A stretch of 64,000 nt of DNA from Prevotella sp. P5-50 (lineage in GTDB: Bacteria > Bacteroidota > Bacteroidia > Bacteroidales > Bacteroidaceae): NCBI RefSeq assembly GCF_002251295.1, contig NZ_NPJA01000022.1, positions 1-64,000 of the forward strand. Direction: 5' to 3'. Below the pieces are notes generated by a model. It made no database searches. It was not told the origin of the DNA and was given only the letters and a program-made list of their open reading frames with translations. The position numbers and the translations under genes are program-made. Shown piece by piece: positions 1 to 9,381 of this stretch. Positions within the stretch are counted from its first letter, which is position 1. Each line of letters starts with the position of its first letter.

Positions 1-31
1 TTGTCAGGTGTTGTATTCCTGAAAGCGGATG

Positions 32-62
32 CAAAGGTACGGCTTTTTTCTGAACTACCAAA
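32..62 (-). promoter_or_regulatory. Putative Bacteroidota promoter reading out of the window
   Basis: On the minus strand there is TTTG (59-62), a 19-nt spacer, and TACCTTTG (32-39). This matches the Bacteroidota -33/-7 consensus exactly. It would drive a gene to the left, outside the window. Confidence 0.55.
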
Positions 63-261
63 CTTTTTCGAGAAAAAAAATGCAGATTGCATGAAACTTT
101 TTTGCAGAGATTGATTTCTGTCAAGCCAAAAAACGGGAACTCCTTATTTATTATATATAAAGGACGTGTGGACGCGCACAAATCTTTCTCTTCATTTCCG
201 ATGGCTGAAAAAGCACCCGAAACGCACCAATGCCGCTATTTCAAAGTTTCACTTTTAGAGG

Positions 262-386
262 GAAGCTTTGCGGAAATGTGCAAAGAACGGGGAGATTTTG
301 GATGGAAGAGCTATGAGGAAACACAAAGAATAGGGGCTGGCTTTGCGGAAATGTGCAATGAACGGGGCGGGGCTTTGCGGAAATCG
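262..386 (+). repeat. Short direct repeats upstream of the GH97 operon
   Basis: A motif of about 27 nt (core CTTTGCGGAAATGTGC) occurs at 262-292 and 339-368, with a truncated third copy at 371-386. A diverged copy lies at 4457-4487, directly after the last gene of the same operon. The stretch 63-261 holds no gene that I can support. The open frame running through it lacks protein-like character and precedes the promoter at 421-452. Confidence 0.6.
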
Positions 387-420
387 CTACGCGATGGAAG
401 TTGTGTTTTTGGGGAAAATT

Positions 421-452
421 ATTGGTATTGCGGTGAAAAAAGCGTATCTTTG
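421..452 (+). promoter_or_regulatory. Promoter of the GH97 operon
   Basis: ATTG at 421-424, a 20-nt spacer and a perfect TATCTTTG at 445-452 give a Bacteroidota -33/-7 promoter with a start point near 459. The first in-frame ATG after it is at 483. This supports that start rather than the much earlier one at 87. Confidence 0.65.
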
Positions 453-482
453 CGTGCTGAACAGATAACTTATCACAAAACT

Positions 483-2387
483 ATGAATCAAACTATTCTG
501 AAAAGATACATTGCCATTTTCCTTTTCATCGCAACGGCTGCGGTGAACGGATGGGCAGCGACGCTAACAAACCGCTCTTTTACATCGCCAAACGGTTGCA
601 TCATCTGGAACACCATCACAACAGGCGATTCAATCACAGCCTTCGACATCAGTTACCGACAGGATAAAAACAGTATGACACATCACGTGACAACCATCAC
701 AGAGTTTGGAGTAGAGACGAAAGACGGAGCTGGACACCACTTGAGACTGGTGGATACGAGTGATCCACACCCTGTGTTTGAAACCTACGCGATGATCGTG
801 GGAAAGAAATCTATCTGCACCAATCACGGACGCGAAGTGGTCTATACGTTTGAGGATGATGTCAAACGCCAACAACGACTGGTGGTCAGACTCTATAACG
901 ACGGTGTGGCCCTGCGCTATGAGATGGATAACCTGTTGCACACACGTGTCACAACAGAACATACGACCTTCCGGATTGATGAGGGCACCAAGCGCTGGAT
1001 GCAGAAATGGAACGAACCCTATGAGGACTTCTATCCACTCGCCACTACCGGCAACGACAACAACCACCGATGGGCTTTCCCCGCCTTGGTGGAAGCCGCT
1101 CCAAAGACATGGATGTTGCTGACGGAGGCAGGAATAGACGGTGGGCATAGTGCTGCATCGTTGTACAACGACAAACAAGCAACCGACTATCGTGTGGTGG
1201 CTGACGAACAACGACAGAACACCTCAGGAAGATGGGTTTCTCCTTGGCGTCTTGCCCTGATTGGCGGACTGGAAGATCTCGTAGCCTCAACACTCGTAAC
1301 GGATGTCAGTGCGCCCTGCCGACTGAAAGACACGGCATGGATTCAACCGGGTGGTGTGTCGTGGATCTACTGGGCCCACAACCACGGCAGTCGTGACTTC
1401 AAGATTGTGTGTCAATATATCGACATGGCGGTTGCCCTTGGCCTGCCCTACGTGCTGATAGATGCAGAATGGGACGAGATGGGCAACGGCGGAACGATAG
1501 GCGACGCACTGGATTATGCGCAAAAGCAAGGTGTAAAAGTGCTGATCTGGTATAATTCCTCTACTGCATGGTTGGGGAAAGACGGAGCGCCAGGTCCCCA
1601 CTTCCGCCTCAATGCGCCAGAGCGCAGAGAGCGCGAATTTGCATGGTTAGAACAACAAGGAGTGGCTGGCGTGAAGATAGATTTCTTTGCCGGCGACAAA
1701 CAAGAGACTATGCAATACTGCATCGACCTGTTGGAGGCAGCAGCCCGCCACCATCTGATGGTAAATTTCCATGGTGCAACACTGCCACGCGGTTGGCAAC
1801 GCACCTACCCCAACCTGCTATCGACGGAAGCTGTCTATGGTGCTGAATGGTACAACAACAGCCCTGTGCTGACAGACAAAGCAGCAGCACACAACGCCAC
1901 ACTACCCTTCACACGCGGTATTGTGGGATCGATGGACTATACACCCTGTACCTTCTCCGACTCGCAACACCCTCATATCACCACCCATGCGCACGAGCTC
2001 GCCCTTGCCGTACTCTTCGAATCGGGACTGCTCCACTGGGCAGACCGTCCTGAGAGTTATCTGACGCAACCGAAACAGGTGAAGCAGTTGATCGGTTCGC
2101 TACCCACCACCTGGGATGAGACACGCCTGTTGGCAGGTTACCCCGGAGAACAAGTAGTGATGGCACGGAGGAAAGGACGCGACTGGTATGTGGCAGGAAT
2201 CAACGGAACCAACGAGCGGGTGACGCTGGAATTTAACATCGACTTTATCGGTAGTAAGAAAACCACGACAACCGTCTTTACCGATTCAGGGAATGCTTCG
2301 TCACCGTGGCACATCAACAGCAAAAGAAAAGGCCGTATAGTCTGTGAGCCACGTGGCGGTTTTGTTATGGTTATCAAGAGTAAATAG
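483..2387 (+). CDS. GH97 family alpha-glycosidase, retaining type
   Basis: Secreted glycoside hydrolase of 634 residues. It opens with a signal peptide (MNQTILKRYIAIFLF onward), followed by the N-terminal beta-sandwich and then the TIM barrel typical of GH97. In the barrel, GVKIDFF carries the Asp that is the nucleophile in retaining GH97 enzymes, and STEAVYGAE carries the likely acid/base Glu. Inverting SusB-type enzymes lack that Asp, so an alpha-galactosidase or beta-L-arabinopyranosidase is more likely than an alpha-glucosidase. I chose the ATG at 483 because the promoter lies at 421-452 and the signal peptide starts there. The open frame extends back to 87 but that part is not protein-like. 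It is first in an operon with the esterase 42 bp downstream. The family call is strong; the substrate is inferred. Confidence 0.9.
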   Translation: MNQTILKRYIAIFLFIATAAVNGWAATLTNRSFTSPNGCIIWNTITTGDSITAFDISYRQDKNSMTHHVTTITEFGVETKDGAGHHLRLVDTSDPHPVFETYAMIVGKKSICTNHGREVVYTFEDDVKRQQRLVVRLYNDGVALRYEMDNLLHTRVTTEHTTFRIDEGTKRWMQKWNEPYEDFYPLATTGNDNNHRWAFPALVEAAPKTWMLLTEAGIDGGHSAASLYNDKQATDYRVVADEQRQNTSGRWVSPWRLALIGGLEDLVASTLVTDVSAPCRLKDTAWIQPGGVSWIYWAHNHGSRDFKIVCQYIDMAVALGLPYVLIDAEWDEMGNGGTIGDALDYAQKQGVKVLIWYNSSTAWLGKDGAPGPHFRLNAPERREREFAWLEQQGVAGVKIDFFAGDKQETMQYCIDLLEAAARHHLMVNFHGATLPRGWQRTYPNLLSTEAVYGAEWYNNSPVLTDKAAAHNATLPFTRGIVGSMDYTPCTFSDSQHPHITTHAHELALAVLFESGLLHWADRPESYLTQPKQVKQLIGSLPTTWDETRLLAGYPGEQVVMARRKGRDWYVAGINGTNERVTLEFNIDFIGSKKTTTTVFTDSGNASSPWHINSKRKGRIVCEPRGGFVMVIKSK

Positions 2388-2429
2388 ACCCTATCAACAA
2401 ACAATACTACAAAAAACAACTACAAAACG

Positions 2430-3755
2430 ATGAACATCAAAACGACAATGAAACGAATGATGATGATCGCCCTAATGGCGGTTGTCACACTGATGGCTGG
2501 AGCAGAAAACTATCCGTACCGCAGCGACTACCTATGGGTAACCGTGCCCGACCATGCCGACTGGTTGTACAAGACCGGCGAGAAGGCAAACATAGAAATA
2601 CAATTCTATAAATACGGAATACCCCGAAACGGCGAGGTGACCTATACCGTGGGCAACGACCTGTTGGGAACAGATACAAAAGGCACCGTCACGCTGAAGA
2701 ACGGACGTGCCAAAATCAATATCGGAACGAAGAAAACGCCAGGATTCCGTGATGTCGTGCTGACCATGAAACTGGACGGACAAAGCTACACCCACCATGT
2801 GAAGGTAGGATTCTCACCTGAGAAGATACAACCCTTCACACAAGAGCCCAAAGACTTCAACACCTTCTGGCAAGGCAACCTCGACGAACTGGCAAAGATT
2901 CCGCTCAGCTACACCAAGGAGATTGCCAAGGAATACTGCACCGATAAGGTGGATTGCTATTTGGTGAAAATTCCCGTGAGCCGTCGCAAACAATGCGTCT
3001 ATGGCTACCTCTTCTACCCCAAAAACGCGCAGCCAGGCAAGCATCCCGTAGTGCTCTGTCCTCCGGGAGCCGGCATCAAGACCATCAAAGAGCCATTGCG
3101 ACATAAATACTACGCAGAGAACGGTTTCATCCGACTGGAGATAGAAATTCACGGACTGGATCCCCGACTGGCCAAGGAGACTTTCGATGACATCAGCCGC
3201 GCCTTCAACAGCGACCCGACAGGATATTTGGAAAACGGTATAGACAACCGCGACCGATACTATATGAAGCACGTCTATCTCGCCTTGGTGCGCTGCATTG
3301 ACCTGCTCACCTCACTACCCGAATGGGATGGACGGAATGTTGCGGTACAAGGCGGCAGTCAGGGCGGAGCCCTCGCCCTCGTGGCAGCAGGTCTCGACAA
3401 ACGCGTGAACCTCTGTGTGGTGAACCATCCAGCGCTCAGCGATATGGCAGGCTATACGGAGAAGGGACGCACCGGCGGTTATCCCCACTTCAATCGCATG
3501 ACAGGACTCTACACCCCTTCCAATATCTCTACCATGGCGTATTACGATGTGGTGAACTTTGCCCGTAAGGTGAAAGCCACCACCTATATGACATGGGGAT
3601 ATAATGATAATACATGTCCGCCAACCACCAGTTATGCAGTATGGAATACGCTGAACTGCGAGAAAGAGTCGCTCATCACCCCCATCAACGAACATTGGAC
3701 GAGCGATGCTACGGAATACGGACAGATGGTCTGGATAAAGAAACACCTACAATAA
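2430..3755 (+). CDS. Acetyl xylan esterase-like alpha/beta hydrolase (CE7 type)
   Basis: Secreted esterase of 441 residues that probably removes acetyl groups from plant polysaccharides. A signal peptide (second Met at 2448 is an alternative start) is followed by an Ig-like beta domain to about residue 125, then an alpha/beta hydrolase of the AXE1 type. The nucleophile elbow is GGSQGG near residue 308, the acid Asp lies in GYNDNTCPP near 392, and the His in NEHW near 421, so the triad is complete. Its stop codon overlaps the start of the next lipoprotein gene (TAATG), which indicates translational coupling. With GH97 upstream it forms a small accessory polysaccharide operon. Family confidence is good; the exact ester substrate is not readable. 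Confidence 0.85.
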   Translation: MNIKTTMKRMMMIALMAVVTLMAGAENYPYRSDYLWVTVPDHADWLYKTGEKANIEIQFYKYGIPRNGEVTYTVGNDLLGTDTKGTVTLKNGRAKINIGTKKTPGFRDVVLTMKLDGQSYTHHVKVGFSPEKIQPFTQEPKDFNTFWQGNLDELAKIPLSYTKEIAKEYCTDKVDCYLVKIPVSRRKQCVYGYLFYPKNAQPGKHPVVLCPPGAGIKTIKEPLRHKYYAENGFIRLEIEIHGLDPRLAKETFDDISRAFNSDPTGYLENGIDNRDRYYMKHVYLALVRCIDLLTSLPEWDGRNVAVQGGSQGGALALVAAGLDKRVNLCVVNHPALSDMAGYTEKGRTGGYPHFNRMTGLYTPSNISTMAYYDVVNFARKVKATTYMTWGYNDNTCPPTTSYAVWNTLNCEKESLITPINEHWTSDATEYGQMVWIKKHLQ

Positions 3756-4456
3756 TGAAACAAGAATCACACCTCCTGTCGTGGAAGCCACGACACACCG
3801 CAGTAGCCGTTGCCTGTTGCCTGGGAGCCCTACTCTCCGGATGCACCAACGATGCTTACGACAAGGGCGATGGCCCTTATTCCGATATGCAAGCCGAACT
3901 GGTTGATGTAAGTATCGGAGAAGAAAAGAAAGCCCTCGACTTCGTGACCGACAAGGGTCAGCACTATATGTTTGAAACTCCTGTCCTCGCTACATGGGCT
4001 TCAAAAGCTGATTCCACATACCGTGCCATCGTATATTTCGATGATTTGGGCAACGGAGTTGCCAAATGCAGGGCATTGGGAGGTGTACCCACCCTCCGTG
4101 CGAAAGAGCATAGGAAACTGCAGAATATGGCAGATGACCCTGTGGGTTACGAGAGTGTGTGGGTGTCAGACAACCACCGCTATGTGAACATGGCATTGCT
4201 GCTGAAGTCGGGAGTCTCTGATTCTAATTCAGCACTCCATAAGATTGCCCTTGCACAAGATACGCTGATCTGTCATTCAAACGGACGCAACACCATGCAC
4301 TACAGACTGTTGCACGATCAGAACAATATTCCACAATACTATACAGACCGGAGCTACGTGAGCATCCTGTTGCCCGAAACAACACCTCTCGACACCGTAG
4401 TGCTGCAGATGAACACTACAGATGGCGTGGTAAGCAAGGTCTTGACGATAAGATAA
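3755..4456 (+). CDS. NigD-like lipoprotein
   Basis: Lipoprotein of 233 residues. The start at 3755 overlaps the previous stop by one base and gives a type II signal with lipobox LLSGC near residue 31; the longer open frame from 3614 overlaps the esterase and is not used. The region after the lipobox (DKGDGPYSDMQAELVDVS) and the all-beta remainder resemble the NigD-like family common in Bacteroidota, which has an OB-type N-terminal domain. Its function is unknown. As third gene of the GH97/CE7 operon it may be a surface or periplasmic accessory protein. The family assignment is from general resemblance only. Confidence 0.6.
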   Translation: MKQESHLLSWKPRHTAVAVACCLGALLSGCTNDAYDKGDGPYSDMQAELVDVSIGEEKKALDFVTDKGQHYMFETPVLATWASKADSTYRAIVYFDDLGNGVAKCRALGGVPTLRAKEHRKLQNMADDPVGYESVWVSDNHRYVNMALLLKSGVSDSNSALHKIALAQDTLICHSNGRNTMHYRLLHDQNNIPQYYTDRSYVSILLPETTPLDTVVLQMNTTDGVVSKVLTIR

Positions 4457-4487
4457 GGGCTTTGCTGAAATACGCAAAGAACGGAGG
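4457..4487 (+). repeat. Diverged copy of the repeat found upstream of GH97
   Basis: The sequence matches the 262-292 copy with a few changes (core CTTTGCTGAAATACGC). It begins right after the stop of the NigD-like gene, so the three-gene operon is bracketed by direct repeats. Confidence 0.55.
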
Positions 4488-4506
4488 CAATAGAATATTA
4501 GCAATA

Positions 4507-4535
4507 CGAGGCGGATTCATGATGGATCCGCCTCG
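4507..4535. terminator. Hairpin between convergent operons
   Basis: A perfect 10-bp inverted repeat, CGAGGCGGAT (4507-4516) and ATCCGCCTCG (4526-4535), lies between the NigD-like gene and argF', which converge. No long T-run follows on either strand, so it may be a weak bidirectional terminator. Confidence 0.5.
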
Positions 4536-4563
4536 CTGCATTAATTATAATAAGGTGTTAGAA

Positions 4564-5526
4564 TCACATGCTTTCTAACATACGTTTAATCACAACCGAA
4601 CATGAAATTTCTCTGTTGGCAGCTTCAGGAATAACGATGCTATCCGGACTCTCAATAACATTGTCAGTAACGATAAGACCACGGCGCACAGGTAGGCAGT
4701 GCATGAACTTAGCATGGTCGGTCCACGCCATGTGCTGTTCATCGACCGTCCAACTCATATCCTTCGATGTAATCTTACCATAGTCAGCAGGATTGGTCAC
4801 GCCCGGATTACTCCAGTTTTTAGCATAGATAAAGTCCGCACCTTCGAACGCTTTACGCTGGTCGTACTCCACGCGAGCATTACCTACAAACTTCGGATCG
4901 AGTTCATAGCCCTCAGGATGAGTCACCACGAAATCCACATCGGCAGCATTCATCCACTCCGCAAATGAGTTAGGCACAGCCTGCGGCAATGCACGGCAGT
5001 GAGGTGCCCATGTGAGAACCACCTTAGGCCGTTGTTTCTTCTTATACTCCTCAATAGTGATGAGGTCTGCGAAAGCCTGCAGGGGATGCACGGTAGCCGT
5101 TTCCATGGCGAAGACCGGTTTTCCGCTATACTTGATAAACTGGTTGAGAACCGTCTCAGCATAGTCGTAGTCGCGGTCAGACAATCCAGCAAATGAGCGC
5201 ACACCGATAAGGTCGCAATAGCACCCCATCACCGGAATAGCCTCCAACAAGTGTTCACTCTTATCGCCATCCATGATGACTCCACGCTCTGTTTCAAGTT
5301 TCCATGCACCCGCATTGACATCAAGCACGATGACATTCATGCCCAGGTTCATAGCAGCTTTCTGTGTAGAAAGACGCGTGCGCAGTGAATTATTGAAGAA
5401 AATCATCAGCAGTGTCTTGTTCTTGCCCAGATGCTGATATTTGAAACGATCGTTCTTAATCTCTTTAGCCTCGGCCAGTGCTTTCTCCAGCGGACCGATA
5501 TCTTGTACGTTGATAAAACTTTTCAT
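4564..5526 (-). CDS. argF': N-succinylornithine carbamoyltransferase
   Basis: Transfers the carbamoyl group from carbamoyl phosphate to N-acylated ornithine in arginine synthesis; cytoplasmic. The 320 residues include the carbamoyl phosphate loop FFNNSLRTRLST (residues 43-54), the HPLQAFADL segment and HCLPVRRG near the C-terminus. Overall it resembles the Bacteroides fragilis succinylornithine enzyme rather than classical ornithine carbamoyltransferase. The residue that sets acetyl versus succinyl preference in this family (Pro90 in B. fragilis, Glu92 in Xanthomonas) is Ser90 here, in DGDKSEHLLEA. A small non-acidic residue is still compatible with the succinyl substrate. It is the last gene of the arg/pro operon, 35 bp after proA. 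Confidence 0.92.
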   Translation of the reverse strand: MKSFINVQDIGPLEKALAEAKEIKNDRFKYQHLGKNKTLLMIFFNNSLRTRLSTQKAAMNLGMNVIVLDVNAGAWKLETERGVIMDGDKSEHLLEAIPVMGCYCDLIGVRSFAGLSDRDYDYAETVLNQFIKYSGKPVFAMETATVHPLQAFADLITIEEYKKKQRPKVVLTWAPHCRALPQAVPNSFAEWMNAADVDFVVTHPEGYELDPKFVGNARVEYDQRKAFEGADFIYAKNWSNPGVTNPADYGKITSKDMSWTVDEQHMAWTDHAKFMHCLPVRRGLIVTDNVIESPDSIVIPEAANREISCSVVIKRMLESM

Positions 5527-5561
5527 ACAGGTTATGATAATTGATGATAAAAAGAAATGTC

Positions 5562-6815
5562 TTAGTTTCGAGTCTGTCCCTCACCCTCTATAATCCATTT
5601 ATAGGTGCAAATCTCGTCGAGTCCCATAGGTCCACGCGGTCCGAGTTTCTGCGTAGAGATTCCAATCTCAGCGCCCAATCCGAACTGTGCCCCATCAGTA
5701 AACGAGGTTGGTGCGTTCCAATAGACGCAAGCTGCATCCACCTTTTGTTGAAAGAGCCGTGCGGCAGCCTCATCCTCGGTAATGATAGACTCGCTGTGTC
5801 CAGAGCCATACAGGTCGATATGAGCAAGTGCCTCATCAATAGATGCTACGGTGCGAATAGCGAGTTTATAGTCCATAAACTCCGTACCAAAGGAATCGTC
5901 GGTGGCAGGCATCAGGAGCGTATCGGGATAATGCCCTTTGAGTTGGTTGTAAGCCATACTATCTGCAATGAGAGTCACTTGTTTCTCCGCCATCGGAGCC
6001 ACCAGTTGTGGGAGGTCAGCAAGTCGTTCCTGATGGATGATCAGGCAGTCGAGCGCATTGCAAACCGATACCCGTCGCGTCTTAGCATTAAGGATGATAG
6101 CCTGTCCTTTCTGCAAGTCACCACCTTTATCGAAATAGGTATTGACCACGCCAGCCCCCGTCTCAATGACAGGAATACGAGCATTATCGCGCACGAAATC
6201 GATGAGTTTTCTTCCGCCTCGTGGAATGCAGAGGTCAATATATCCCACGGCATTAAGCATTTCGGCAGTAGCCTCATGAGTGGCAGGCAGCAGCGATACG
6301 GTATTTTCATCGATATTGTGACGCTTCAACACCTCATGGATGAGTGCAACGGCAGCACGGTTGGAGTCGTCAGCATCGCGTCCACCCTTGAGAACGCAGG
6401 CATTGCCACTCTTGAAACAAAGGGCAAAGACATCAAACGTCACATTGGGCCGCGCCTCATAGATGATGCCAATCACTCCGAAAGGCACAGTCACGCGATG
6501 AAGTCTCAACCCATTGGGGAGCGTTCGCTGATGACTGTTATGCCCCAGAGGCGACGGCAGTTTCGTCACGTTGCGCATATCAGCCGCAATACCTTCCAGT
6601 CGTTGTGGCGTCAGTTGGAGTCGGTCGTAGAGCGGATTCTTCACATCCATGCGCTCCAAGTCCTTAGCATTAGCCTCCAACAGCGTATCCTGCTGCGCCA
6701 CGATAGCCTCCGCCACATCCAATAGGATGGAGTTGCGTTGCTCGTCAGTCAGAGCCGATAGTGTTTTGCTGGCCCTCTTTACATCTTGAAACAGTTTTTC
6801 CATAGTTTTCTTCAA
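5562..6815 (-). CDS. proA: Glutamate-5-semialdehyde dehydrogenase (gamma-glutamyl phosphate reductase)
   Basis: Second step of proline synthesis: NADPH-dependent reduction of gamma-glutamyl phosphate. The 417 residues match the family length. The catalytic Cys is in [12 protein letters not shown], and the Rossmann part includes [16 protein letters not shown] second Met at 6803 could also be the start. It lies 11 bp after proB, the usual kinase/reductase pairing, with argF' 35 bp downstream. No anomalies are visible. Confidence 0.95.
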   Translation of the reverse strand: MKKTMEKLFQDVKRASKTLSALTDEQRNSILLDVAEAIVAQQDTLLEANAKDLERMDVKNPLYDRLQLTPQRLEGIAADMRNVTKLPSPLGHNSHQRTLPNGLRLHRVTVPFGVIGIIYEARPNVTFDVFALCFKSGNACVLKGGRDADDSNRAAVALIHEVLKRHNIDENTVSLLPATHEATAEMLNAVGYIDLCIPRGGRKLIDFVRDNARIPVIETGAGVVNTYFDKGGDLQKGQAIILNAKTRRVSVCNALDCLIIHQERLADLPQLVAPMAEKQVTLIADSMAYNQLKGHYPDTLLMPATDDSFGTEFMDYKLAIRTVASIDEALAHIDLYGSGHSESIITEDEAAARLFQQKVDAACVYWNAPTSFTDGAQFGLGAEIGISTQKLGPRGPMGLDEICTYKWIIEGEGQTRN

Positions 6816-6826
6816 ACAACAGATTG

Positions 6827-7603
6827 TTATGCTTTCACCAGTGGTACGAACTCCGTGTGTGGCACTTCCACCTTGTTGTTGACCAAGTCAACGAGGATAT
6901 TATCGCGCTCACCATTGGCAATAATCACCCTGATACCCGCTTGCGACACTTTCGTTGCCGTGGTGTATTTCGAGTGCATTCCTCCACGACCGAATGCACT
7001 CTTTTCAGGTTGAATATATTCAGAGAGGTCCCGTCCCGGTGCCACTTCACGTATGAGTTGGGCGGCAGGGTCGTCGGGATGAGTAGTGAAGATACCATCG
7101 ATATTAGAGAGCAGGATCAGCGTCTCCGCATTCATCATCTGCGCGATGAGTCCCGACAGTTCATCGTTATCGGTAAACATCAGTTCGGTGACGCTCACCG
7201 TGTCGTTCTCATTGACGATAGGCAACACATCGTTTTCGAGCATCACCTTCATACATGCCTGCTGGTTTTGGTATTGTTCTCCCGGTTCAAAGTTTTCCTT
7301 CATGGTCAGCACCTGTCCGATATGGATATCAAACTCCCGAAAGAGGTCGTAATAGAGTCCGACGAGTTTGACCTGTCCCACAGCAGAAAACAGTTGTCGC
7401 TGTTCTACAGAGTCGAGCAGATGATCCACCTTGATTTCTCCGCGTCCACTCGCCATAGCACCCGACGACACGAGAATAACCTCATGGTCGTGTTGTCGTA
7501 GCCATGCAATCTGATCGACTAATGCCGACATACGCGTGACATCGAGTTTACCATCCTTACGGGTCAGCACGTTGCTACCCACCTTCACTACAATTCTTTT
7601 CAT
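6827..7603 (-). CDS. proB: Glutamate 5-kinase, short form without PUA domain
   Basis: Phosphorylates glutamate as the first step of proline synthesis. The protein starts at 7603 ([13 protein letters not shown]); the open frame extends further upstream but overlaps the acyl-CoA synthetase gene. The amino-acid kinase fold is clear: [25 protein letters not shown] and [10 protein letters not shown]. At 258 residues it ends after the kinase domain, whereas the E. coli enzyme (about 367) has a C-terminal PUA domain. Such short forms exist in other bacteria, so this is probably natural rather than a truncation. It is 22 bp after the upstream gene and 11 bp before proA. Confidence 0.94.
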   Translation of the reverse strand: MKRIVVKVGSNVLTRKDGKLDVTRMSALVDQIAWLRQHDHEVILVSSGAMASGRGEIKVDHLLDSVEQRQLFSAVGQVKLVGLYYDLFREFDIHIGQVLTMKENFEPGEQYQNQQACMKVMLENDVLPIVNENDTVSVTELMFTDNDELSGLIAQMMNAETLILLSNIDGIFTTHPDDPAAQLIREVAPGRDLSEYIQPEKSAFGRGGMHSKYTTATKVSQAGIRVIIANGERDNILVDLVNNKVEVPHTEFVPLVKA

Positions 7604-7625
7604 TTCTATAAGGTGTTCAACGGAT

Positions 7626-9299
7626 TTATCCCTTTTGTTCCGAGTCTTTCTTACGTATTTCCACGCGGCGAATCTTTCCGCTGATGGTCTTAGGCAACTC
7701 ATCAACGAACTCAACGATACGCGGATACTTATACGGAGCAGTTTCCTTCTTCACATGCTGTTGCAGTTCTTTGACGAGCTCATCGCCCGCTTTATCCTTC
7801 CATTCCTTTCCTAATACGACTGTAGCCTTAACCACCATACCACGGATATCGTCAGGAACACCCGTAATGGCACATTCCACAACAGCAGGGTGAGTCATCA
7901 GTGCCGACTCCACCTCAAACGGACCGATGCGGTAACCACTCGACTTGATCACGTCGTCGATACGTCCTTCAAACCAATAGTAGCCATCTTCATCGCGCCA
8001 CGCCATGTCGCCCGTGTGATAAACACCATCGTGCCATGCTTCGCGAGTCAGTTCCGGGTCGCGGTAGTATTCTTTGAAAAGACCGATAGGTTTGCGGTCT
8101 CCCACACGTACGACAATCTCTCCCTTCTCACCATCCTCACACGGCGTACCGTCAGGTTTAATCAGGTCGATGTCATACTGTGCGTTAGGCATTCCCATAG
8201 AACCCGGTTTCGGAGTCATCCAAGGCATGGTTCCCAGTGTCATAGTCGTTTCAGTCTGTCCGAATCCCTCCATCATCTGAATACCAGTTTTTTCTTTAAA
8301 CTTATCGAATACTGCCGGATTGAGCGCTTCACCAGCCGTGGTGCAGTACTCCAGCGATGAGAGATCGTATTTAGAGAGGTCTTCACGAATCATGAAGCGA
8401 TAGATGGTAGGAGGCGCACAGAACGAAGTGACGTGGTATTTCTCTATTTGTCTGAGCAGCGTATCAGCATTGAATTTCTCATGATCGAACACAAACACGG
8501 TAGCTCCGGCAAACCACTGTCCGTAGAATTTGCCCCATACCGCCTTACCCCATCCCGTATCAGCAACAGTCAGATGGAGTGAGTTTTCGTGCAGATTATG
8601 CCAGAACACACCCGTTGTAAGATGTCCCATTGCATAGAGATAGTCGTGTGCCACCATCTTCGGTTCACCACTTGTACCACTGGTGAAATACATCAGCATC
8701 GTGTCCTCGTTGGTATTGACGAAAGCAGGACGCACGAAGTGTGGTGCCTTTTTCCATTCCGACTGCCAGTCGCGGAAACCTTCAGGAATGGGTTTACCAT
8801 GGTCAGTAACGGTGATGAGTAGCTTAACGGTAGGACTCTCCGGCATTGCCAATTTAATCTGTTCGGTCACATAGGCATCATCCACACATATAATCGCCTT
8901 GACACTTGCACGCGTATTGCGATAAACGATATCGTGCTTGGTCAGCATGTGAGTAGCCGGAATAACGATGGCTCCAATCTTATGCAAAGCAAGCATGATG
9001 ACCCACCATTCATAGCGTCTCTTCAGTATCAGCATGACAGGATCATTCTTCCCGATGCCCAATGTCAATAGGTATGAAGCCGCCTGGTCAGTCTGCTCTT
9101 TGAGTTCTCCGTATGTTGTGCGAATCTCGTCTCCTTGGTCGTTAGTCCAGAGGATGGCGAGTTTTTCAGGAGCCTCTTCCGCCCACACATCCATCACATC
9201 GTAGGCGAAGTTGAAGTTTTCGGGAATGATAAATTCCAGATGTTTGTTATAGTCTTCCACAGACTCGAAGTGTGTCTGCTTTAAAAATCTTTCAATCAT
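7626..9299 (-). CDS. AMP-forming acyl-CoA synthetase
   Basis: ATP-dependent ligase that joins a carboxylic acid to CoA; cytoplasmic. The 557 residues (start at 9299, MIERFLKQTHFES) carry the adenylate-forming motifs. These are the P-loop YFTSGTSGEPKMVAH, the hinge region HTGDMAWRDEDGYYWFEGR, and the catalytic Lys in PKTISGKIRRVEI near the C-terminus. Length and motifs fit the medium-chain or acetyl/propionyl-CoA ligase group. It follows an HTH/cupin regulator by 82 bp and sits inside an arginine/proline operon, an unusual place for such an enzyme. One inferred possibility is acyl-CoA supply for N-acylated intermediates; a plain fatty acid or acetate role is equally possible. Confidence 0.88.
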   Translation of the reverse strand: MIERFLKQTHFESVEDYNKHLEFIIPENFNFAYDVMDVWAEEAPEKLAILWTNDQGDEIRTTYGELKEQTDQAASYLLTLGIGKNDPVMLILKRRYEWWVIMLALHKIGAIVIPATHMLTKHDIVYRNTRASVKAIICVDDAYVTEQIKLAMPESPTVKLLITVTDHGKPIPEGFRDWQSEWKKAPHFVRPAFVNTNEDTMLMYFTSGTSGEPKMVAHDYLYAMGHLTTGVFWHNLHENSLHLTVADTGWGKAVWGKFYGQWFAGATVFVFDHEKFNADTLLRQIEKYHVTSFCAPPTIYRFMIREDLSKYDLSSLEYCTTAGEALNPAVFDKFKEKTGIQMMEGFGQTETTMTLGTMPWMTPKPGSMGMPNAQYDIDLIKPDGTPCEDGEKGEIVVRVGDRKPIGLFKEYYRDPELTREAWHDGVYHTGDMAWRDEDGYYWFEGRIDDVIKSSGYRIGPFEVESALMTHPAVVECAITGVPDDIRGMVVKATVVLGKEWKDKAGDELVKELQQHVKKETAPYKYPRIVEFVDELPKTISGKIRRVEIRKKDSEQKG

Positions 9300-9381
9300 G
9301 TTTGTTGTGTTTTTACTGCGTAAAGGGAAACTCCAAGCACTTCGTGTGTTGTAAGTCCCCAGTGTGTTGTTTGTAGCCTCC

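Noticed and set aside
87..482. N-terminal extension of the GH97 gene
   Set aside because: It precedes a good promoter (421-452), contains the short repeats, and the signal peptide starts at 483.
630..1211. Reading frame opposite GH97
   Set aside because: It is a shadow of the GH97 coding frame, with no protein-like motifs.
3614..3754. Upstream extension of the NigD-like lipoprotein
   Set aside because: It overlaps the esterase and hides the lipoprotein signal, which starts at 3755.
5541..6725. 394-codon plus-strand frame opposite proA
   Set aside because: It lies entirely antisense to a clear proA gene and its composition reflects the reverse reading.
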